Shown here: positions 17,896 to 28,308 of the stretch, in pieces
Layout of the letters: each line of letters begins with the position of its first letter
How positions within the stretch are numbered: the first letter of the stretch is position 1
Assembly (NCBI GenBank): GCA_003148945.1
Contig: QGGY01000002.1
Coordinates: 372,001 to 436,000, forward strand
Source of the DNA: Murimonas intestini
GTDB lineage: Bacteria > Bacillota > Clostridia > Lachnospirales > Lachnospiraceae
Direction of reading: 5' to 3'
DNA: 64,000 bases
The notes under the pieces: generated by a model
The model's database searches: none
What the model was told of the DNA's origin: nothing
The model's input: only the letters and a program-made list of their open reading frames with translations
Position numbers and translations under genes: made by a program

Positions 17896-18264
17896 CTAGA
17901 ATTCAAGACCAGCTTCTCTGGCTGCATCTGCTAATGCTTTGATTTTTCCCTGATATATGAAGCCGCCTCTATCAAAGACAACAGTTGTAATACCTTTATC
18001 TAAAGCTTTCTTAGCGATTACTTTTCCTAAATATGCTGCTGCATCAACGTTATTGGTTTTTTCCAGCTCTGCCTTTACATCCTTTTCAAGAGTGCTTGCT
18101 GCTGCCAGAGTACGTCCAACGGTATCGTCAATAATTTGAGCATACATATGATTATTACTTCTAAACACTGCAAGACGCGGTCTTTCGGCTGTGCCGCTGA
18201 AACGATTGCGCAGTCTTTTGTGTTTTTTTACACGAACTTCAGTTCTTGATTCTTTACTAACCAT
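17896..18264 (-). CDS. rplR: 50S ribosomal protein L18
   Basis: L18 binds 5S rRNA with L5. The 122-residue sequence contains [20 protein letters not shown] and ends [10 protein letters not shown], with the conserved [17 protein letters not shown] start it at ATG 18264 because AAGGAG lies 9 bp upstream; the in-frame GTG at 18270 is only 3 bp from that site. Confidence 0.96.
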   Translation of the reverse strand: MVSKESRTEVRVKKHKRLRNRFSGTAERPRLAVFRSNNHMYAQIIDDTVGRTLAAASTLEKDVKAELEKTNNVDAAAYLGKVIAKKALDKGITTVVFDRGGFIYQGKIKALADAAREAGLEF

Positions 18265-18281
18265 TTTCACACTCTCCTTAA

Positions 18282-18821
18282 TTATTTCTTACCAGTCTTA
18301 CCAACTTTACGTCTGATAACTTCATCAGCATACTTAATACCCTTGCCTTTGTACGGTTCAGGTCTTCTCTTATCTCTGATTTCAGCTGCGTATTGGCCAA
18401 CTTTTTCTTTACTGATACCTTTTACTACGATCTTGTTACCTTCAACGGTAGATTCCAGACCTTCAGGATCTTCCATTTCTACTGGGTGAGAGTATCCAAG
18501 AGATAAAACTAATTTCTTGCCCTGCTTAGCGGCCTTGTAACCAACACCGTTAACTTCCAGAGTCTTTGTATAGCCCTCACTTACACCTACAACCATGTTG
18601 TGGATAAGTGTTCTTGTTAAACCGTGCAGAGATTTCATTTTCTTTAAGTCATTCGGCCTTGTAACGATGATCTGGCCGTCTTCCATCTTGATTTCCATTT
18701 CTGCTGGCAGTACTCTTTCAAGAGTACCTTTGCTGCCTTTTACAGTAACTTTATTGCCTTCTGCAATTTCTACCGTAACACCTGCCGGGATTGCAACTGG
18801 CATTCTTCCGATACGTGACAT
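18282..18821 (-). CDS. rplF: 50S ribosomal protein L6
   Basis: L6 lies near the sarcin-ricin loop and the factor-binding site. The 179-residue sequence starts [19 protein letters not shown] and has two duplicated L6 domains. The diagnostic C-terminal [19 protein letters not shown] is at about residues 153-171. The 89-bp gap to rpsH carries only short palindromes. Confidence 0.97.
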   Translation of the reverse strand: MSRIGRMPVAIPAGVTVEIAEGNKVTVKGSKGTLERVLPAEMEIKMEDGQIIVTRPNDLKKMKSLHGLTRTLIHNMVVGVSEGYTKTLEVNGVGYKAAKQGKKLVLSLGYSHPVEMEDPEGLESTVEGNKIVVKGISKEKVGQYAAEIRDKRRPEPYKGKGIKYADEVIRRKVGKTGKK

Positions 18822-18910
18822 CTGATATGTCCTCCTTACTTAAATTTTCGGAAAGGGAATGTTCCCTCTCTGTTTTCAGTAAACTTTTTAAAGTTTAAAG
18901 TACTTCCGGC

Positions 18911-19312
18911 CTACCATACGAAAGCGAGAACTTCGCCGCCGACCTGAAGCTTTCTTGCTTCTTTGTCTGTGATAACACCCTGGTTTGTGGAGATGATTGC
19001 AACTCCTAAACCGCCCAGAACTCTCGGGAGATTTTCCTTGCCTGCATATACACGTAAGCCTGGCTTGGAGATTCTCTTAAGACCTGTAATAATTTTTTCG
19101 TTTTTATCTGCACCATATTTTAAAGCAATACGGATCGTCTGGAAATTTCCATCTTCCACAAGATCGTATTTCTTGATATATCCTTCATCCAGAAGAATGT
19201 TAGCAATTGCGATTTTCATCTTTGATGCTGGTACATCTACGGTATCATGTTTAGCAGTATTTGCGTTACGGATTCTTGTAAGCATATCTGCGATTGGATC
19301 GCTCATTGTCAT
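18911..19312 (-). CDS. rpsH: 30S ribosomal protein S8
   Basis: S8 is a primary 16S binder and the translational repressor of the spc operon in E. coli. The 133-residue sequence starts [20 protein letters not shown] and ends with [20 protein letters not shown] then EVLAFVW. The first ATG (19312) is chosen because GGAGG lies 8 bp upstream of it and 14 bp from the second. It lies between rpsN and rplF. Confidence 0.97.
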   Translation of the reverse strand: MTMSDPIADMLTRIRNANTAKHDTVDVPASKMKIAIANILLDEGYIKKYDLVEDGNFQTIRIALKYGADKNEKIITGLKRISKPGLRVYAGKENLPRVLGGLGVAIISTNQGVITDKEARKLQVGGEVLAFVW

Positions 19313-19330
19313 TTTAATTGCCTCCTTTTC

Positions 19331-19516
19331 CTACCAACTTGCTTTCTTAACACCCGGGATCTGTCCTTTGTATGCTAATTCACGGAAACAGATTCTGCAG
19401 ATTCCGTATTTTCTTAAGTAAGCATGTGGACGACCACAGATTCTGCAGCGTGTATATTCTCTTGTGGAGAATTTAGCCGGGCGCTGCTGTTTAAGTTTCA
19501 TTGCTGTCTTAGCCAT
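19331..19516 (-). CDS. rpsZ: 30S ribosomal protein S14, type Z
   Basis: This is the 61-residue zinc form of S14. The zinc ribbon is CRIC (about residues 24-27) and CRIC (40-43). The end is [12 protein letters not shown]. Type Z S14 in the spc operon is usual in Firmicutes; the gene is often named rpsN in annotation. It lies 18 bp after rplE. Confidence 0.96.
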   Translation of the reverse strand: MAKTAMKLKQQRPAKFSTREYTRCRICGRPHAYLRKYGICRICFRELAYKGQIPGVKKASW

Positions 19517-19533
19517 GAAATTTCCCTCCTATA

Positions 19534-20073
19534 CTATTTCGCAAATGGCATATTGAACTGTGCCAGTAATTCACGAGCTTCTTCGTCTGTCTTCGCTGTT
19601 GTAACGAAGATTACGTCCATACCTCTGACTTTATCAACCTTATCATATTCGATTTCAGGGAAAATCAGCTGCTCCTTGATACCAAGTGCATAATTTCCTC
19701 TTCCGTCAAATGCGTTCGGATTGATACCTCTGAAGTCACGTACACGAGGCAGTGCTAAGTTTACAAGACGGTCTACGAATTCATACATTCTCTCACCGCG
19801 CAGTGTAACTTTACATCCGATAGGCATGCCTTCCCTGATCTTGAAGTTAGCGATAGAATTTTTAGCCCTTGTAAGAACTGCTTTCTGTCCTGTGACTGTT
19901 TCCATATCCTTGACAGCTGCTTCAAGCAATTTTGCGTTTTCTTTTGCTTCTCCAACGCCCATATTGATAACAACTTTATCGAGCTTCGGAACTTCCATAA
20001 CGTTTTTGTATCCGAATTTCTTTATCATCGCATCTACGATTTCATTTTTATACATTTCTTTAAGTCTACTCAA
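19534..20073 (-). CDS. rplE: 50S ribosomal protein L5
   Basis: L5 binds 5S rRNA and bridges to S13. The sequence starts [16 protein letters not shown] and contains [16 protein letters not shown] and [20 protein letters not shown]. It has no ATG start: GAGGAGG lies 9 bp upstream of a TTG at 20073, which gives 179 residues, the usual length. A second TTG at 20082 is too close to the ribosome binding site. Confidence 0.95.
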   Translation of the reverse strand: MSRLKEMYKNEIVDAMIKKFGYKNVMEVPKLDKVVINMGVGEAKENAKLLEAAVKDMETVTGQKAVLTRAKNSIANFKIREGMPIGCKVTLRGERMYEFVDRLVNLALPRVRDFRGINPNAFDGRGNYALGIKEQLIFPEIEYDKVDKVRGMDVIFVTTAKTDEEARELLAQFNMPFAK

Positions 20074-20096
20074 CTTGTGCAACCTCCTCTCTGAAA

Positions 20097-20408
20097 TTAG
20101 TCAATCACTTCACCAGTAGCTTTTGCAAAACGGACTTTCTTATCTCCATCCATCTTGAATCCAACTCTGGTAGCTTTTCCTTTGTGCAGCAGCATAACGT
20201 TTGAAATGTCAATATAAGCTTCTTTATTGACAATTCCGCCCTGCTGGTTTGCAGCTGAAGGTTTTGCATGTTTTGTGATCATGTTTACATTCTCTACGAG
20301 AACTCTATGATCCTGTACGTTAACGGCAAGTACTTTGCCCTCTTTATCTTTGTCTTTTCCAGCGATCACTTTAACTGTGTCGCCCTTTTTAATTTTTAAT
20401 GCTGACAT
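20097..20408 (-). CDS. rplX: 50S ribosomal protein L24
   Basis: L24 initiates 50S assembly. The 103-residue sequence has the KOW motif in [20 protein letters not shown] followed by DKEGKVLAV. The central [10 protein letters not shown] and end [13 protein letters not shown] fit the family. It lies 12 bp after rplN with GGGAGGTG before the ATG. Confidence 0.97.
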   Translation of the reverse strand: MSALKIKKGDTVKVIAGKDKDKEGKVLAVNVQDHRVLVENVNMITKHAKPSAANQQGGIVNKEAYIDISNVMLLHKGKATRVGFKMDGDKKVRFAKATGEVID

Positions 20409-20420
20409 TCTGGCACCTCC

Positions 20421-20789
20421 CTATAATACTTCCGGAGCCAGTGAAACAATTTTCATAAACTGTTTCTCACGAAGCTCTCTGGCTACTGGTCCAAAAATAC
20501 GAGTTCCTTTTGGATTCTTGTCATCCTTGATGATTACAGCAGCATTTTCGTCGAATTTTATATAAGAACCGTCTTTACGACGAGCACCTTTTACTGTACG
20601 AACAACTACAGCTTTAACAACATCACCTTTTTTTACAACACCGCCTGGTGTTGCATCTTTAACGCTGGCCACGATAATGTCACCGATATTTGCATATCTT
20701 CTGGTAGAACCGCCCATAACTCTGATACAAAGCAATTCTTTGGCACCAGTGTTATCAGCAACTTTCAGTCTGCTCTCCTGTTGAATCAT
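20421..20789 (-). CDS. rplN: 50S ribosomal protein L14
   Basis: L14 forms an intersubunit bridge and is the docking site of ribosome silencing factor. The 122-residue sequence starts [20 protein letters not shown] and ends [16 protein letters not shown], near identical in pattern to other Firmicutes. It lies between rpsQ and rplX. Confidence 0.97.
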   Translation of the reverse strand: MIQQESRLKVADNTGAKELLCIRVMGGSTRRYANIGDIIVASVKDATPGGVVKKGDVVKAVVVRTVKGARRKDGSYIKFDENAAVIIKDDKNPKGTRIFGPVARELREKQFMKIVSLAPEVL

Positions 20790-20807
20790 GCTGATATACC
20801 TCCTATC

Positions 20808-21062
20808 CTATTTAACTTTCTCGACAATCTCGACAAGTCTCCATCTTTTATCTTTAGACAGCGGTCTTGTCTCCATTACTTTTACGGTATCACCAATGTT
20901 GCATTCATTCTTCTCGTCATGAGCTTTTAATTTATATGTTCTCTTTACGATCTTGTTGTAAAGAGGATGCTTTACATGGTCTTCTACAGCAACAACGATT
21001 GTTTTATCCATCTTGTCGCTTACAACCTTACCTGTACGGGTTTTTCTAAGATTTCTTTCCAC
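20808..21062 (-). CDS. rpsQ: 30S ribosomal protein S17
   Basis: S17 is an OB-fold primary binder of 16S rRNA. The 84-residue sequence starts [20 protein letters not shown] and has the conserved [19 protein letters not shown] and [19 protein letters not shown]. The order rpmC-rpsQ-rplN is standard. Confidence 0.97.
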   Translation of the reverse strand: MERNLRKTRTGKVVSDKMDKTIVVAVEDHVKHPLYNKIVKRTYKLKAHDEKNECNIGDTVKVMETRPLSKDKRWRLVEIVEKVK

Positions 21063-21101
21063 GTTGGTTTACTCCTTTCCAAACGATTTACACATTCCGG
21101 T

Positions 21102-21311
21102 CTATTTAGCAGCGTTTGCTTTTGCTGTGATAATAGTCTGAATTCTTGCAATGTTCTTGCGAACTTCTTTGATCCTGCTTGTATTATCCAGCTGGTTTGT
21201 TGCGTTCTGGAATCTTAAGTTGAAAAGTTCCTTTTTAGCAGCTACTAATTCTTCAGATAATTCTGCAGCTGATTTGTTTTTTAAATCTTCTACATACTTA
21301 TTAATTTTCAC
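21102..21311 (-). CDS. rpmC: 50S ribosomal protein L29
   Basis: L29 lies at the peptide exit tunnel and contacts trigger factor and SRP. The 69-residue sequence is [20 protein letters not shown] followed by the hallmark [19 protein letters not shown]. Start is a GTG at 21311, 8 bp after AAGGCGG; another GTG at 21320 lies too close to it. The gene overlaps the end of rplP by 11 bases, so it is translationally coupled. Confidence 0.93.
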   Translation of the reverse strand: MKINKYVEDLKNKSAAELSEELVAAKKELFNLRFQNATNQLDNTSRIKEVRKNIARIQTIITAKANAAK

Positions 21312-21738
21312 TGTTATCACCGCCTTCTAAGTCTGCGCGAGAAACGATTTTACATTTGCATGGAAGTTTATGTGTAGCAAGACGAAGAGCTTCTTTAGCA
21401 ACGTCTTCCGGTACGCCGGCGATTTCAAATAATACGCGGCCTGGTTTTACAACTGCTACCCAATATTCGAGTGTTCCTTTTCCGGAACCCATACGTGTTT
21501 CTGCTGGTTTTGCTGTTACTGGTTTATCTGGGAAAATTTTGATCCAAACCTGGCCGCCACGCTTGATATAACGTGTCATAGCGATACGGGCTGCTTCGAT
21601 CTGATTTGATTTAATCCAACATGGCTCTGTCGCAACAATACCATATTCACCATTGGAGATTGTATTTCCTCTGAGGGCTTTTCCGGCCATGGAGCCGCGG
21701 AACTGTTTACGACGTTTTACTCTTTTTGGCATTAACAT
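21301..21738 (-). CDS. rplP: 50S ribosomal protein L16
   Basis: L16 helps shape the A-site tRNA path. The 145-residue sequence starts [20 protein letters not shown] and contains [20 protein letters not shown] and [19 protein letters not shown]. The first ATG (21738), 9 bp after AAGGGAG and overlapping the rpsC stop by one base, is preferred over ATG 21732. Confidence 0.97.
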   Translation of the reverse strand: MLMPKRVKRRKQFRGSMAGKALRGNTISNGEYGIVATEPCWIKSNQIEAARIAMTRYIKRGGQVWIKIFPDKPVTAKPAETRMGSGKGTLEYWVAVVKPGRVLFEIAGVPEDVAKEALRLATHKLPCKCKIVSRADLEGGDNSEN

Positions 21739-22394
21739 TATTTATCGCTCCCTTCCTTAGGTCCTTTCGTTGGAAGTACTTCACCTTTGTAAATCCATAC
21801 TTTCACGCCTAATTTTCCATAGGTGGTATTAGCTTCTGCGAAGCCGTAGTCAATGTCTGCACGAAGTGTCTGAAGCGGAATAGTACCTTCGCTGTAGAAC
21901 TCTGTACGGGCCATATCAGCGCCGCCAAGACGTCCTGATACTGCTGACTTAATACCTTTAGCTCCTGATTTCATAGCTCTTCCCATACAGGATTTCATCG
22001 CACGTCTGAAAGACACACGGTTTTCCAGCTGCAGAGCGATGTTTTCAGCTACTAACTGAGCATCTTTGTCCGGTCTCTTTACTTCTTTGATATCAACGAT
22101 CAGTTTTTTAGCTGTCAGCTTCTGTACTTCAGCTTTAACTTTTTCGATTTCAGAACCACCTTTACCGATAACCACACCAGGTTTTGCAGTATAGATGATA
22201 ACTTTTACTCTGTCAGATGCTCTTTCAATCTCAATCTTAGAAACACCTGCACTGTATAATCTCTTTTTCAGGTATGTTCTGATCTTATGATCTTCTACCA
22301 AGTTATCAGCGAAGTCAGCTTCAGCATACCATTTAGAATCCCAGTCTTTAATAACACCGACTCTTAAGCCGTGTGGATTAACTTTCTGTCCCAT
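21738..22394 (-). CDS. rpsC: 30S ribosomal protein S3
   Basis: S3 lines the mRNA entry tunnel. The 218-residue sequence starts [20 protein letters not shown]. The KH domain contains [20 protein letters not shown] (about residues 65-85), and the C-terminal domain has [20 protein letters not shown]. It ends with a one-base overlap into rplP. Confidence 0.97.
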   Translation of the reverse strand: MGQKVNPHGLRVGVIKDWDSKWYAEADFADNLVEDHKIRTYLKKRLYSAGVSKIEIERASDRVKVIIYTAKPGVVIGKGGSEIEKVKAEVQKLTAKKLIVDIKEVKRPDKDAQLVAENIALQLENRVSFRRAMKSCMGRAMKSGAKGIKSAVSGRLGGADMARTEFYSEGTIPLQTLRADIDYGFAEANTTYGKLGVKVWIYKGEVLPTKGPKEGSDK

Positions 22395-22404
22395 GCTTTA
22401 CCTC

Positions 22405-22791
22405 CTATCTTTCATTCAGCACGATGGTGATATGGCTCATTCTCTTTTCGATCCTGTATGCCCTGCCCTGTGCTCTTGGTCTGATCCTCTTCATTGTAGG
22501 TCCTTTGTTTGCATAACACTCTTCTACAACAAGATTCTCAACGTTCATACCGTTGTTGTTTTCAGCATTTGCAATTGCTGATTTTAATAATTTTGCAATG
22601 ATCTCAGATGCATATCTTGTATTGTAGGTCACAATACCAAGTGCAGTCTGTACATCTTTGCCTCTGATGGCATCTAATACAAAACATGCTTTCTGAACAG
22701 ACACTCTAGCATAAGATAACTTTGCTGAAGGTCTTGTGTCTTTCTGAGCATTTCTCTCTCTTTTGATTTGGGATCTATGTCCTTTAGCCAT
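22405..22791 (-). CDS. rplV: 50S ribosomal protein L22
   Basis: L22 lines the exit tunnel; its beta-hairpin is a macrolide-resistance hotspot. The 128-residue sequence has the family core AKLSYARVSVQKACFVLDAI and the hairpin end KRIRPRAQGRAYRIEKRMSH. The Lys/Arg-rich 15-residue N-terminal extension is common in Clostridia. No unusual insertion is visible in the hairpin. Confidence 0.97.
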   Translation of the reverse strand: MAKGHRSQIKRERNAQKDTRPSAKLSYARVSVQKACFVLDAIRGKDVQTALGIVTYNTRYASEIIAKLLKSAIANAENNNGMNVENLVVEECYANKGPTMKRIRPRAQGRAYRIEKRMSHITIVLNER

Positions 22792-22828
22792 TGGATGAAA
22801 CCTCCTTTTACCAAACTGTTTGCCGTCC

Positions 22829-22851
22829 TCCTAAGGTTTGCACCCTTAGGA
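22829..22851 (-). other. Hairpin between rpsS and rplV
   Basis: The arms TCCTAAGG (22829-22836) and CCTTAGGA (22844-22851) are perfectly complementary with a 7-nt loop. There is no T-run after it on the minus strand. It could be an RNA processing or stability element in the superoperon. Confidence 0.5.
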
Positions 22852-22866
22852 GTCCTTCTTTATTAA

Positions 22867-23148
22867 CTAGCGTGCGCCAGATTTCTTATCGTCTTTGCCA
22901 TGTCCTCTGTAGGTTCTGGTTGCTACGAACTCTCCGAGTTTGTGACCAACCATATCTTCTGTAACATATACAGGCACATGTTTTCTTCCGTCATGGACTG
23001 CAATTGTATGTCCAACCATCTGCGGGAAGATTGTAGAACGGCGGGACCAGGTCTTGATAACCTGTTTCTGTCCTGCTGCATTCATAGCATCTACTTTCTT
23101 CAGCAGGCTTTCGTCTGCGAATGGTCCTTTTTTAAGTGAGCGAGCCAT
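22867..23148 (-). CDS. rpsS: 30S ribosomal protein S19
   Basis: S19 is a 30S head protein next to S13. The 93-residue sequence starts [20 protein letters not shown] and contains the conserved [20 protein letters not shown], ending [12 protein letters not shown]. It lies between rplB and rplV. Confidence 0.97.
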   Translation of the reverse strand: MARSLKKGPFADESLLKKVDAMNAAGQKQVIKTWSRRSTIFPQMVGHTIAVHDGRKHVPVYVTEDMVGHKLGEFVATRTYRGHGKDDKKSGAR

Positions 23149-23187
23149 AGGTTCTAACCTCCTTGTAAAATTTGATAGAATTAATAA

Positions 23188-24030
23188 TTAGTTGATTGCT
23201 TTACCGTCTCTTCTTCTTACGATGAGCTTGTTAGACGCTTTGTTTTTCTTCCTTGTCTTCAAGCCAAGAGCAGGTTTGCCCCAAGGTGTACATGGACCCG
23301 GACGTCCGATTCCGGCCTTACCTTCACCACCACCGTGCGGATGGTCATTCGGGTTCATAACAGAACCGCGGACTGTAGGTCTGATACCCATGTGACGTTT
23401 TCTACCAGCTTTACCGATGTTAATCAGGTTGTGTTCACCATTTCCAACTACACCAACTGTTGCGCGGCAGATGATAGGAACCATTCTCATCTCACCTGAA
23501 GGCAGACGAAGTGTTGCATACTTTCCTTCTTTAGCCATCAGCTGTGCGCCGTTTCCTGCAGAACGAACGAGCTGTCCGCCCTTGCCCGGATATAACTCAA
23601 TATTGTGGACCATAGTACCAACCGGAATCTCTGATAACGGAAGGCAGTTGCCGATCCTTACTTCTGCATCCGGACCATTCATGATCTTCATGCCGTCTTT
23701 GAGTCCTGCCGGAGCCAGGATATATGCTTTCTCACCATCTGCATAGCAGATAAGAGCGATATTTGCTGTTCTGTTCGGATCATATTCGATACCGATTACT
23801 CTTGCCGGGATACCATCTTTCTTTCTCTTGAAATCGATGATCCTGTATTTTCTTCTGGAACCGCCTCCGCGATGCCTTACTGTGATTTTACCTTGATTAT
23901 TACGACCAGATGTCTTCTGGAGAGATACCAATAAGCTCTTCTCCGGAGTGCTCTTTGTGATTTCAGAGAAATCAGAGCCAGTCATATGTCTTCTGGAAGG
24001 TGTATATGGGTTATAAGTCTTAATTCCCAC
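23188..24030 (-). CDS. rplB: 50S ribosomal protein L2
   Basis: L2 is essential for subunit association and peptidyl transfer. The 280-residue sequence contains the strictly conserved [20 protein letters not shown], with the functional His, near residue 225-245. The start is a GTG at 24030 ([14 protein letters not shown]), 8 bp after AAAGGAG. The in-frame GTG at 24039 overlaps that site and is rejected. Confidence 0.97.
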   Translation of the reverse strand: MGIKTYNPYTPSRRHMTGSDFSEITKSTPEKSLLVSLQKTSGRNNQGKITVRHRGGGSRRKYRIIDFKRKKDGIPARVIGIEYDPNRTANIALICYADGEKAYILAPAGLKDGMKIMNGPDAEVRIGNCLPLSEIPVGTMVHNIELYPGKGGQLVRSAGNGAQLMAKEGKYATLRLPSGEMRMVPIICRATVGVVGNGEHNLINIGKAGRKRHMGIRPTVRGSVMNPNDHPHGGGEGKAGIGRPGPCTPWGKPALGLKTRKKNKASNKLIVRRRDGKAIN

Positions 24031-24088
24031 GTTTGTCACTCCTTTCGATATTTGTCATCACGCTTTTATGCGTATAAGTTCGTGTTTC

Positions 24089-24388
24089 TTACAGCCCTTC
24101 GAAAATCTCGATCTCTTTGCTGTCTTCTGTCAAAGCAACGATTGCTTTTTTAGTCTTGGCTGTTTTTCCAACGGTCATTCCACGTCTCTTTTTCTTTCCG
24201 TCCAGATTCATGGTGTTTACGCTCTTTACTTTTGTTCCTTCGAACATTTTTTCAACAGCTTCTTTTACCTGATTCTTGGTTGCATCCGTGTGCACTAAGA
24301 AAGTATATTTCTTCTCGCCCATGGCGTTCATGCTTTTTTCTGTGATAACCGGTTTAAGGATCACATCATAGTATTTAAGATCAGCCAT
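24089..24388 (-). CDS. rplW: 50S ribosomal protein L23
   Basis: L23 is the main docking site for trigger factor at the tunnel exit. The 99-residue sequence starts [20 protein letters not shown] and has the conserved [20 protein letters not shown]. The start codon overlaps the rplD stop by one base. Confidence 0.96.
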   Translation of the reverse strand: MADLKYYDVILKPVITEKSMNAMGEKKYTFLVHTDATKNQVKEAVEKMFEGTKVKSVNTMNLDGKKKRRGMTVGKTAKTKKAIVALTEDSKEIEIFEGL

Positions 24389-25008
24389 TATGCGTACACC
24401 TCCTCGATTGCTTCTACAGCAGCCTTTGTCAGAACAACTGTATTATATTTAAGGATATCATATACATTGATTGTACTCGGAAGAGCTGTCTGAACGTCCG
24501 GGATGTTCCTTGCGGATAATACTACGTTTGTATCGTTGTCTTTGGTAACAACCAGAGCCTTTGATACTTTTAAGCCATCCAGTACGTTTTGCATTGCTTT
24601 TGTCTTGATCGCATCGAATTTCAGGTCTTCCAGAACGATTAACTTGTTCTCCTGAACCCTTGATGTTAATGCAGATTTTAAAGCAGCTCTCTTTTCTTTC
24701 TTATTCATCTTGAATGAATAATCTCTCGGTGTCGGAGCGAATACTACTCCACCGCCTGTCCACTGCGGAGCTCTTGTTGAACCCTGTCTTGCATGACCGG
24801 TTCCTTTCTGTCTCCATGGTTTTCTTCCGCCGCCTGAAACTTCAGAACGTGTTTTTGCTTTCTGTGTTCCCTGACGTTTATTTGCAAGCTGGTTAACAAC
24901 TGCCATGTGTACCAGGTGTTCATTGACTTCCACACCAAATACAGCATCGTTCAGCTCAATTGTCCCAACTTCTTTGCCTTCCATATTATATACAGATACG
25001 CTTGCCAT
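24388..25008 (-). CDS. rplD: 50S ribosomal protein L4
   Basis: L4 lines the exit tunnel and in E. coli also represses the S10 operon. The 206-residue sequence has the tunnel loop with [20 protein letters not shown] and [20 protein letters not shown]. The C-terminal part contains [20 protein letters not shown]. It may be the ligand of the structured leader before rpsJ, by analogy only. Confidence 0.97.
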   Translation of the reverse strand: MASVSVYNMEGKEVGTIELNDAVFGVEVNEHLVHMAVVNQLANKRQGTQKAKTRSEVSGGGRKPWRQKGTGHARQGSTRAPQWTGGGVVFAPTPRDYSFKMNKKEKRAALKSALTSRVQENKLIVLEDLKFDAIKTKAMQNVLDGLKVSKALVVTKDNDTNVVLSARNIPDVQTALPSTINVYDILKYNTVVLTKAAVEAIEEVYA

Positions 25009-25036
25009 TTACGTGTTCCTCCTTTCCTACAAAAGC

Positions 25037-25672
25037 CTATTTGCCAGCTTTTACTGTTTCTTTAATCGTTACTAAAGATTTCTTAGGTCCTGGTACGGCA
25101 CCTTTCACTAAGAGAAGATTGTTCTCAGCATCCACTCTCACGATTTCCAGATTCTGGATTGTGATCTTCTTGTTTCCCATCTGTCCTGGCATCTTCTTTC
25201 CCTTGAATACCTTGCTCGGGTCAGATGCAGAACCGTTGGAACCTGCATGACGGTGGAATTTAGAACCGTGAGCCATAGGTCCTCTGGACTGTCCATGTCT
25301 CTTGATCGCGCCCTGGAATCCTTTACCTTTGGAAACAGCAGTTGCATCGATCTTGTCGCCAGCCTGGAATACATCAGCTTTGATCTCCTGAGCTACTGCA
25401 TATCCTTCTGCGTCGTCCAGCTTGAACTCTCTTACGAATCTCTTGTAAGAAACACCAGCTTTGTCAAATTGGCCTTTCATAGGCTTGTTAACCAGTTTTT
25501 CTCTCTTATCAACAAAACCTACCTGTACTGCACTGTATCCATCGTTTTCAACTGTCTTTACCTGTGTTACCACGCAAGGTCCAGCCTGGAGTACAGTGAC
25601 CGGAGTTAATACTCCGTCATCGTTGAAGATTTGAGTCATTCCGACTTTTGTCGCTAAAATCGCTTTCTTCAT
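25037..25672 (-). CDS. rplC: 50S ribosomal protein L3
   Basis: L3 is an early-assembly 50S protein reaching to the peptidyl transferase centre. The 211-residue sequence starts [20 protein letters not shown] and has [20 protein letters not shown] with the preceding [10 protein letters not shown]. The ATG 25672 follows an AGGAGG site; the frame is open 20 codons further upstream without a site. The gap to rpsJ (155 bp) has an imperfect stem GATATAAGT/ACTTcTATATC. Confidence 0.97.
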   Translation of the reverse strand: MKKAILATKVGMTQIFNDDGVLTPVTVLQAGPCVVTQVKTVENDGYSAVQVGFVDKREKLVNKPMKGQFDKAGVSYKRFVREFKLDDAEGYAVAQEIKADVFQAGDKIDATAVSKGKGFQGAIKRHGQSRGPMAHGSKFHRHAGSNGSASDPSKVFKGKKMPGQMGNKKITIQNLEIVRVDAENNLLLVKGAVPGPKKSLVTIKETVKAGK

Positions 25673-25827
25673 TCTTTTACCTCCTGTTTTTCTACAGCGG
25701 ATTACACTGTGTTGTGCAATCATCCTAGTCAAACAGCCGATATAAGTGGAACATACGTTACTTCTATATCAACCTTTTAGGATAATCTTCTTGCTCGCTT
25801 CACACCCGTTTTTCCAAGTGTTCAGTC

Positions 25828-26145
25828 TTACTTTGTTTTCATCTTGATATCAATGTAAACGCCAGCCGGCATTTCCAGTCTGGACAGTGCATCAACTGTT
25901 TTCTGAGTCGGTGCCATGATATCAATCAGTCTTTTATGAGTTCTCTGCTCGAACTGCTCTCTGGAGTCTTTGTACTTGTGTACAGCCCTCAGAATTGTTA
26001 CTACTTCCTTCTTAGTAGGAAGGGGTACCGGTCCGCTCACCTGAGCTCCGTTCTTCTTTACAGTTTCGATGATTTTTTTTGCGCTTGCATCAATTAACTG
26101 ATGATCATACGCTTTCAATGTGATTCTCATTACTTGACTTGCCAT
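25828..26145 (-). CDS. rpsJ: 30S ribosomal protein S10
   Basis: S10 is a 30S head protein and, with NusB, an antitermination factor. The 105-residue sequence starts [20 protein letters not shown] and has the conserved [20 protein letters not shown] and [20 protein letters not shown]. The ATG 26145 follows GGAGG by 11 bp. It is the first gene of the superoperon, with a 230-nt leader upstream. Confidence 0.97.
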   Translation of the reverse strand: MASQVMRITLKAYDHQLIDASAKKIIETVKKNGAQVSGPVPLPTKKEVVTILRAVHKYKDSREQFEQRTHKRLIDIMAPTQKTVDALSRLEMPAGVYIDIKMKTK

Positions 26146-26183
26146 AAAAAAAGTCGCCTCCTTTTCGCACTTAATAGCAGTAC

Positions 26184-26283
26184 GACAAGCGGTGACTGTA
26201 CACTCTCCCGTGTGTATCATCCATGACCACACGTTGTTCCCAGGGTCTTGCCTGGGCAGTTATATTTTGTACAGTGACTTGTC
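26184..26283 (-). promoter_or_regulatory. Structured leader of the S10 superoperon
   Basis: On the minus strand GACAAG and CACTGTACA (within 26268-26283) pair with TGTACAGT and GCTTGTC (within 26184-26202). This long-range stem encloses a perfect 6-bp hairpin CCCAGG/CCTGGG (26251-26256 with 26239-26244). The structure ends about 25 bp before the rpsJ ribosome binding site. It is a candidate autoregulatory site for a ribosomal protein (inference; L4 in other bacteria). Confidence 0.55.
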
Positions 26284-26379
26284 GCCAGTTTTATAACTTG
26301 ACATTCGCTCCACGGAAAACCTGCGGTTTTACCCGCAGCAACCTCACGCTTCTACGCTATCAAGGTCACAACATGAATG

Positions 26380-26408
26380 ATTATATATGAAAACCCCCGC
26401 GTTTGCAA
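26380..26408 (-). promoter_or_regulatory. Promoter of the ribosomal protein superoperon
   Basis: The -35 TTGCAA (26403-26408) and the perfect -10 TATAAT (26380-26385) are 17 bp apart on the minus strand. This is the only good promoter in the 326-bp gap between the exporter genes and rpsJ. A weak A/T-rich hairpin at about 26424-26450 may end the exporter transcript. Confidence 0.75.
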
Positions 26409-26471
26409 GGGTTTTTTGAAAAATATTGTATTTTTTTTTGTACACAATGTCGCTCATTTTATTGCTCAGGT

Positions 26472-28272
26472 TTACACATAATACTGAGCCTGAGCGTTCC
26501 ATAGTTTTGCGTATAAACTATTTTCTGCTTTTATCAGCTCTTCATGACTTCCACTCTCTACAATTTTTCCTTCATCAAACACTAATATCTTATCACAAAA
26601 TCTGCAGCTGGAAAGTCTGTGTGAAACAAATACTGCTGTCTTTTCTTTGACTATTTTTCTAAAGTCCTTATAAATCTCATATTCTGCCTGGGCATCCAGT
26701 GCGGCTGTTGGTTCATCTAATATCAGGCACGGAGAATCTTTATATAACGCCCTTGCAATTGATAACTTTTGAGCTTCCCCCCCCTGAGATTTCAATTCCT
26801 TCGTCTGCATAATCCTGATAAATAAATGTATTTAGCTTTTTAGGCATACTCTCAATTTTATTCCACATATTTAATTGTTCAAGAATATTTTTAATTTTAG
26901 TTGTATTGTACTCTTGATTTACTGCTATATTTTCGCCTATATCAAAAGAAAACATAGTAAAATCCTGGAATACGGCAGCAAACTGACTCCTATATCCATT
27001 TATTGAAAGTCCATTAATGTTATTGCCATTTACTAAAATTTCACCTTTAGCAGGCTGGTACATCCCAGTTAACACCTTAATAAAAGTAGACTTTCCAGAG
27101 CCATTTCTCCCTACCACCGCTATCTTATCACCCCGGTTTATAGTAACAGAAACACCTTTAAGAACATCACTGCTGCTTTCAGGATATTTAAAATAAATGT
27201 TACGGAGCTCAATCTCATTGGGATAATGTTTAAAATCATCTCCACCTGATTCTTCTAACATATTGAGAAGGATAAACGAATCATTAAGACGGAGATTCCA
27301 CAATTTCAAAGTACTGCTCACAAATGAAAGGCTGACCACCGACTCAACCAGACCAATAACGTTACCCGCATATGCAAGAAGAACACCTGGGTTTAAAATT
27401 CCCTCTGCCCCAAATATTCCTAAAAAAATAAAAGCAATGCCGCCTATTATTACAGATAAGATACTGCCTGCAATACCCGCAGCTTGTGTTAGCAGTATTT
27501 GTTTTTTTGAATTTGGAGCAAATTCAGTAAGCATATGTTCACCTTCATCATGAACTAATTTATCTATTGCAAATAACCTTACATCTTTTCCGCAATAATA
27601 ATTTTGTACTACATCATCATACAAAACCATAGTTATAGTGTTAAGATCCACAATTTTATCCATAACGTCAGGCAGCCTTTTGCTTACATATTCCTGGAGC
27701 TTTTTAATACCCATTACCGTTAAGAAGACAAGTATGCAAAGTATAATTGTTAAGCTTAAAAATTCCTTGAGGATATTTGAATTATACATCTCAATTCCTA
27801 TCCCTGTAAAAATTATCAGCGCATATATAACTCTCACTATATTCGTGAACAATTTTTCTAACTCGCCCAGATAGTTCCCAAATGCGCCAAAATTTTCATC
27901 ATTGTATTGTATACCTTGTAATGTCTTTTCAAATTCAGAGGTCTCTAACCACTTAAATTCAATAGAAAATGCTTTTTTTATTTTTAACTCACGGTATTTT
28001 TCGATCATAAAATTTTTATGATTATCATTTATTTTCTTTAATAATACTGAAATTAATTTTAAAACCGCAAATATCCCCAGAATAAGACCTGTGCTAATCC
28101 ACAATGACAGGTCATTAATTTCCTTATATAAAAGGCTTATAATAAGGGAAGGCATTAATATTAACCAATAGGAAACCAGAGCATCTACCAAACATTTAAG
28201 TATTATCCATTTTATACCTTTTTTATCAATTTGTTGTGCAAGCTTAATTACCCTAAATCTATTATCATTCAT
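26472..28272 (-). pseudogene. ABC exporter half-transporter, frameshifted at a G8 tract
   Basis: This would be a fused membrane domain-ATPase subunit of about 600 residues, partner of the gene at 28309-30060. The membrane part (about residues 1-300) has about six hydrophobic segments. The ATPase has Walker A GRNGSGKST, Q-loop AAVFQDF and, after the break, Walker B SPCLILDEPTAALD. The reading frame is lost in the signature motif: eight G at 26777-26784 give ISGGGSSKV and a stop, whereas seven G would give ISGGEAQKLSIARALYK in frame. The second part is then open to 26472. It could be a true mutation, a phase-variable or slippage site, or a sequencing error. Start is ATG 28272. Confidence 0.85.
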
Positions 28273-28308
28273 TCTCAATAGGCCCCTTTTTATAATATTG
28301 ACTTTGCT

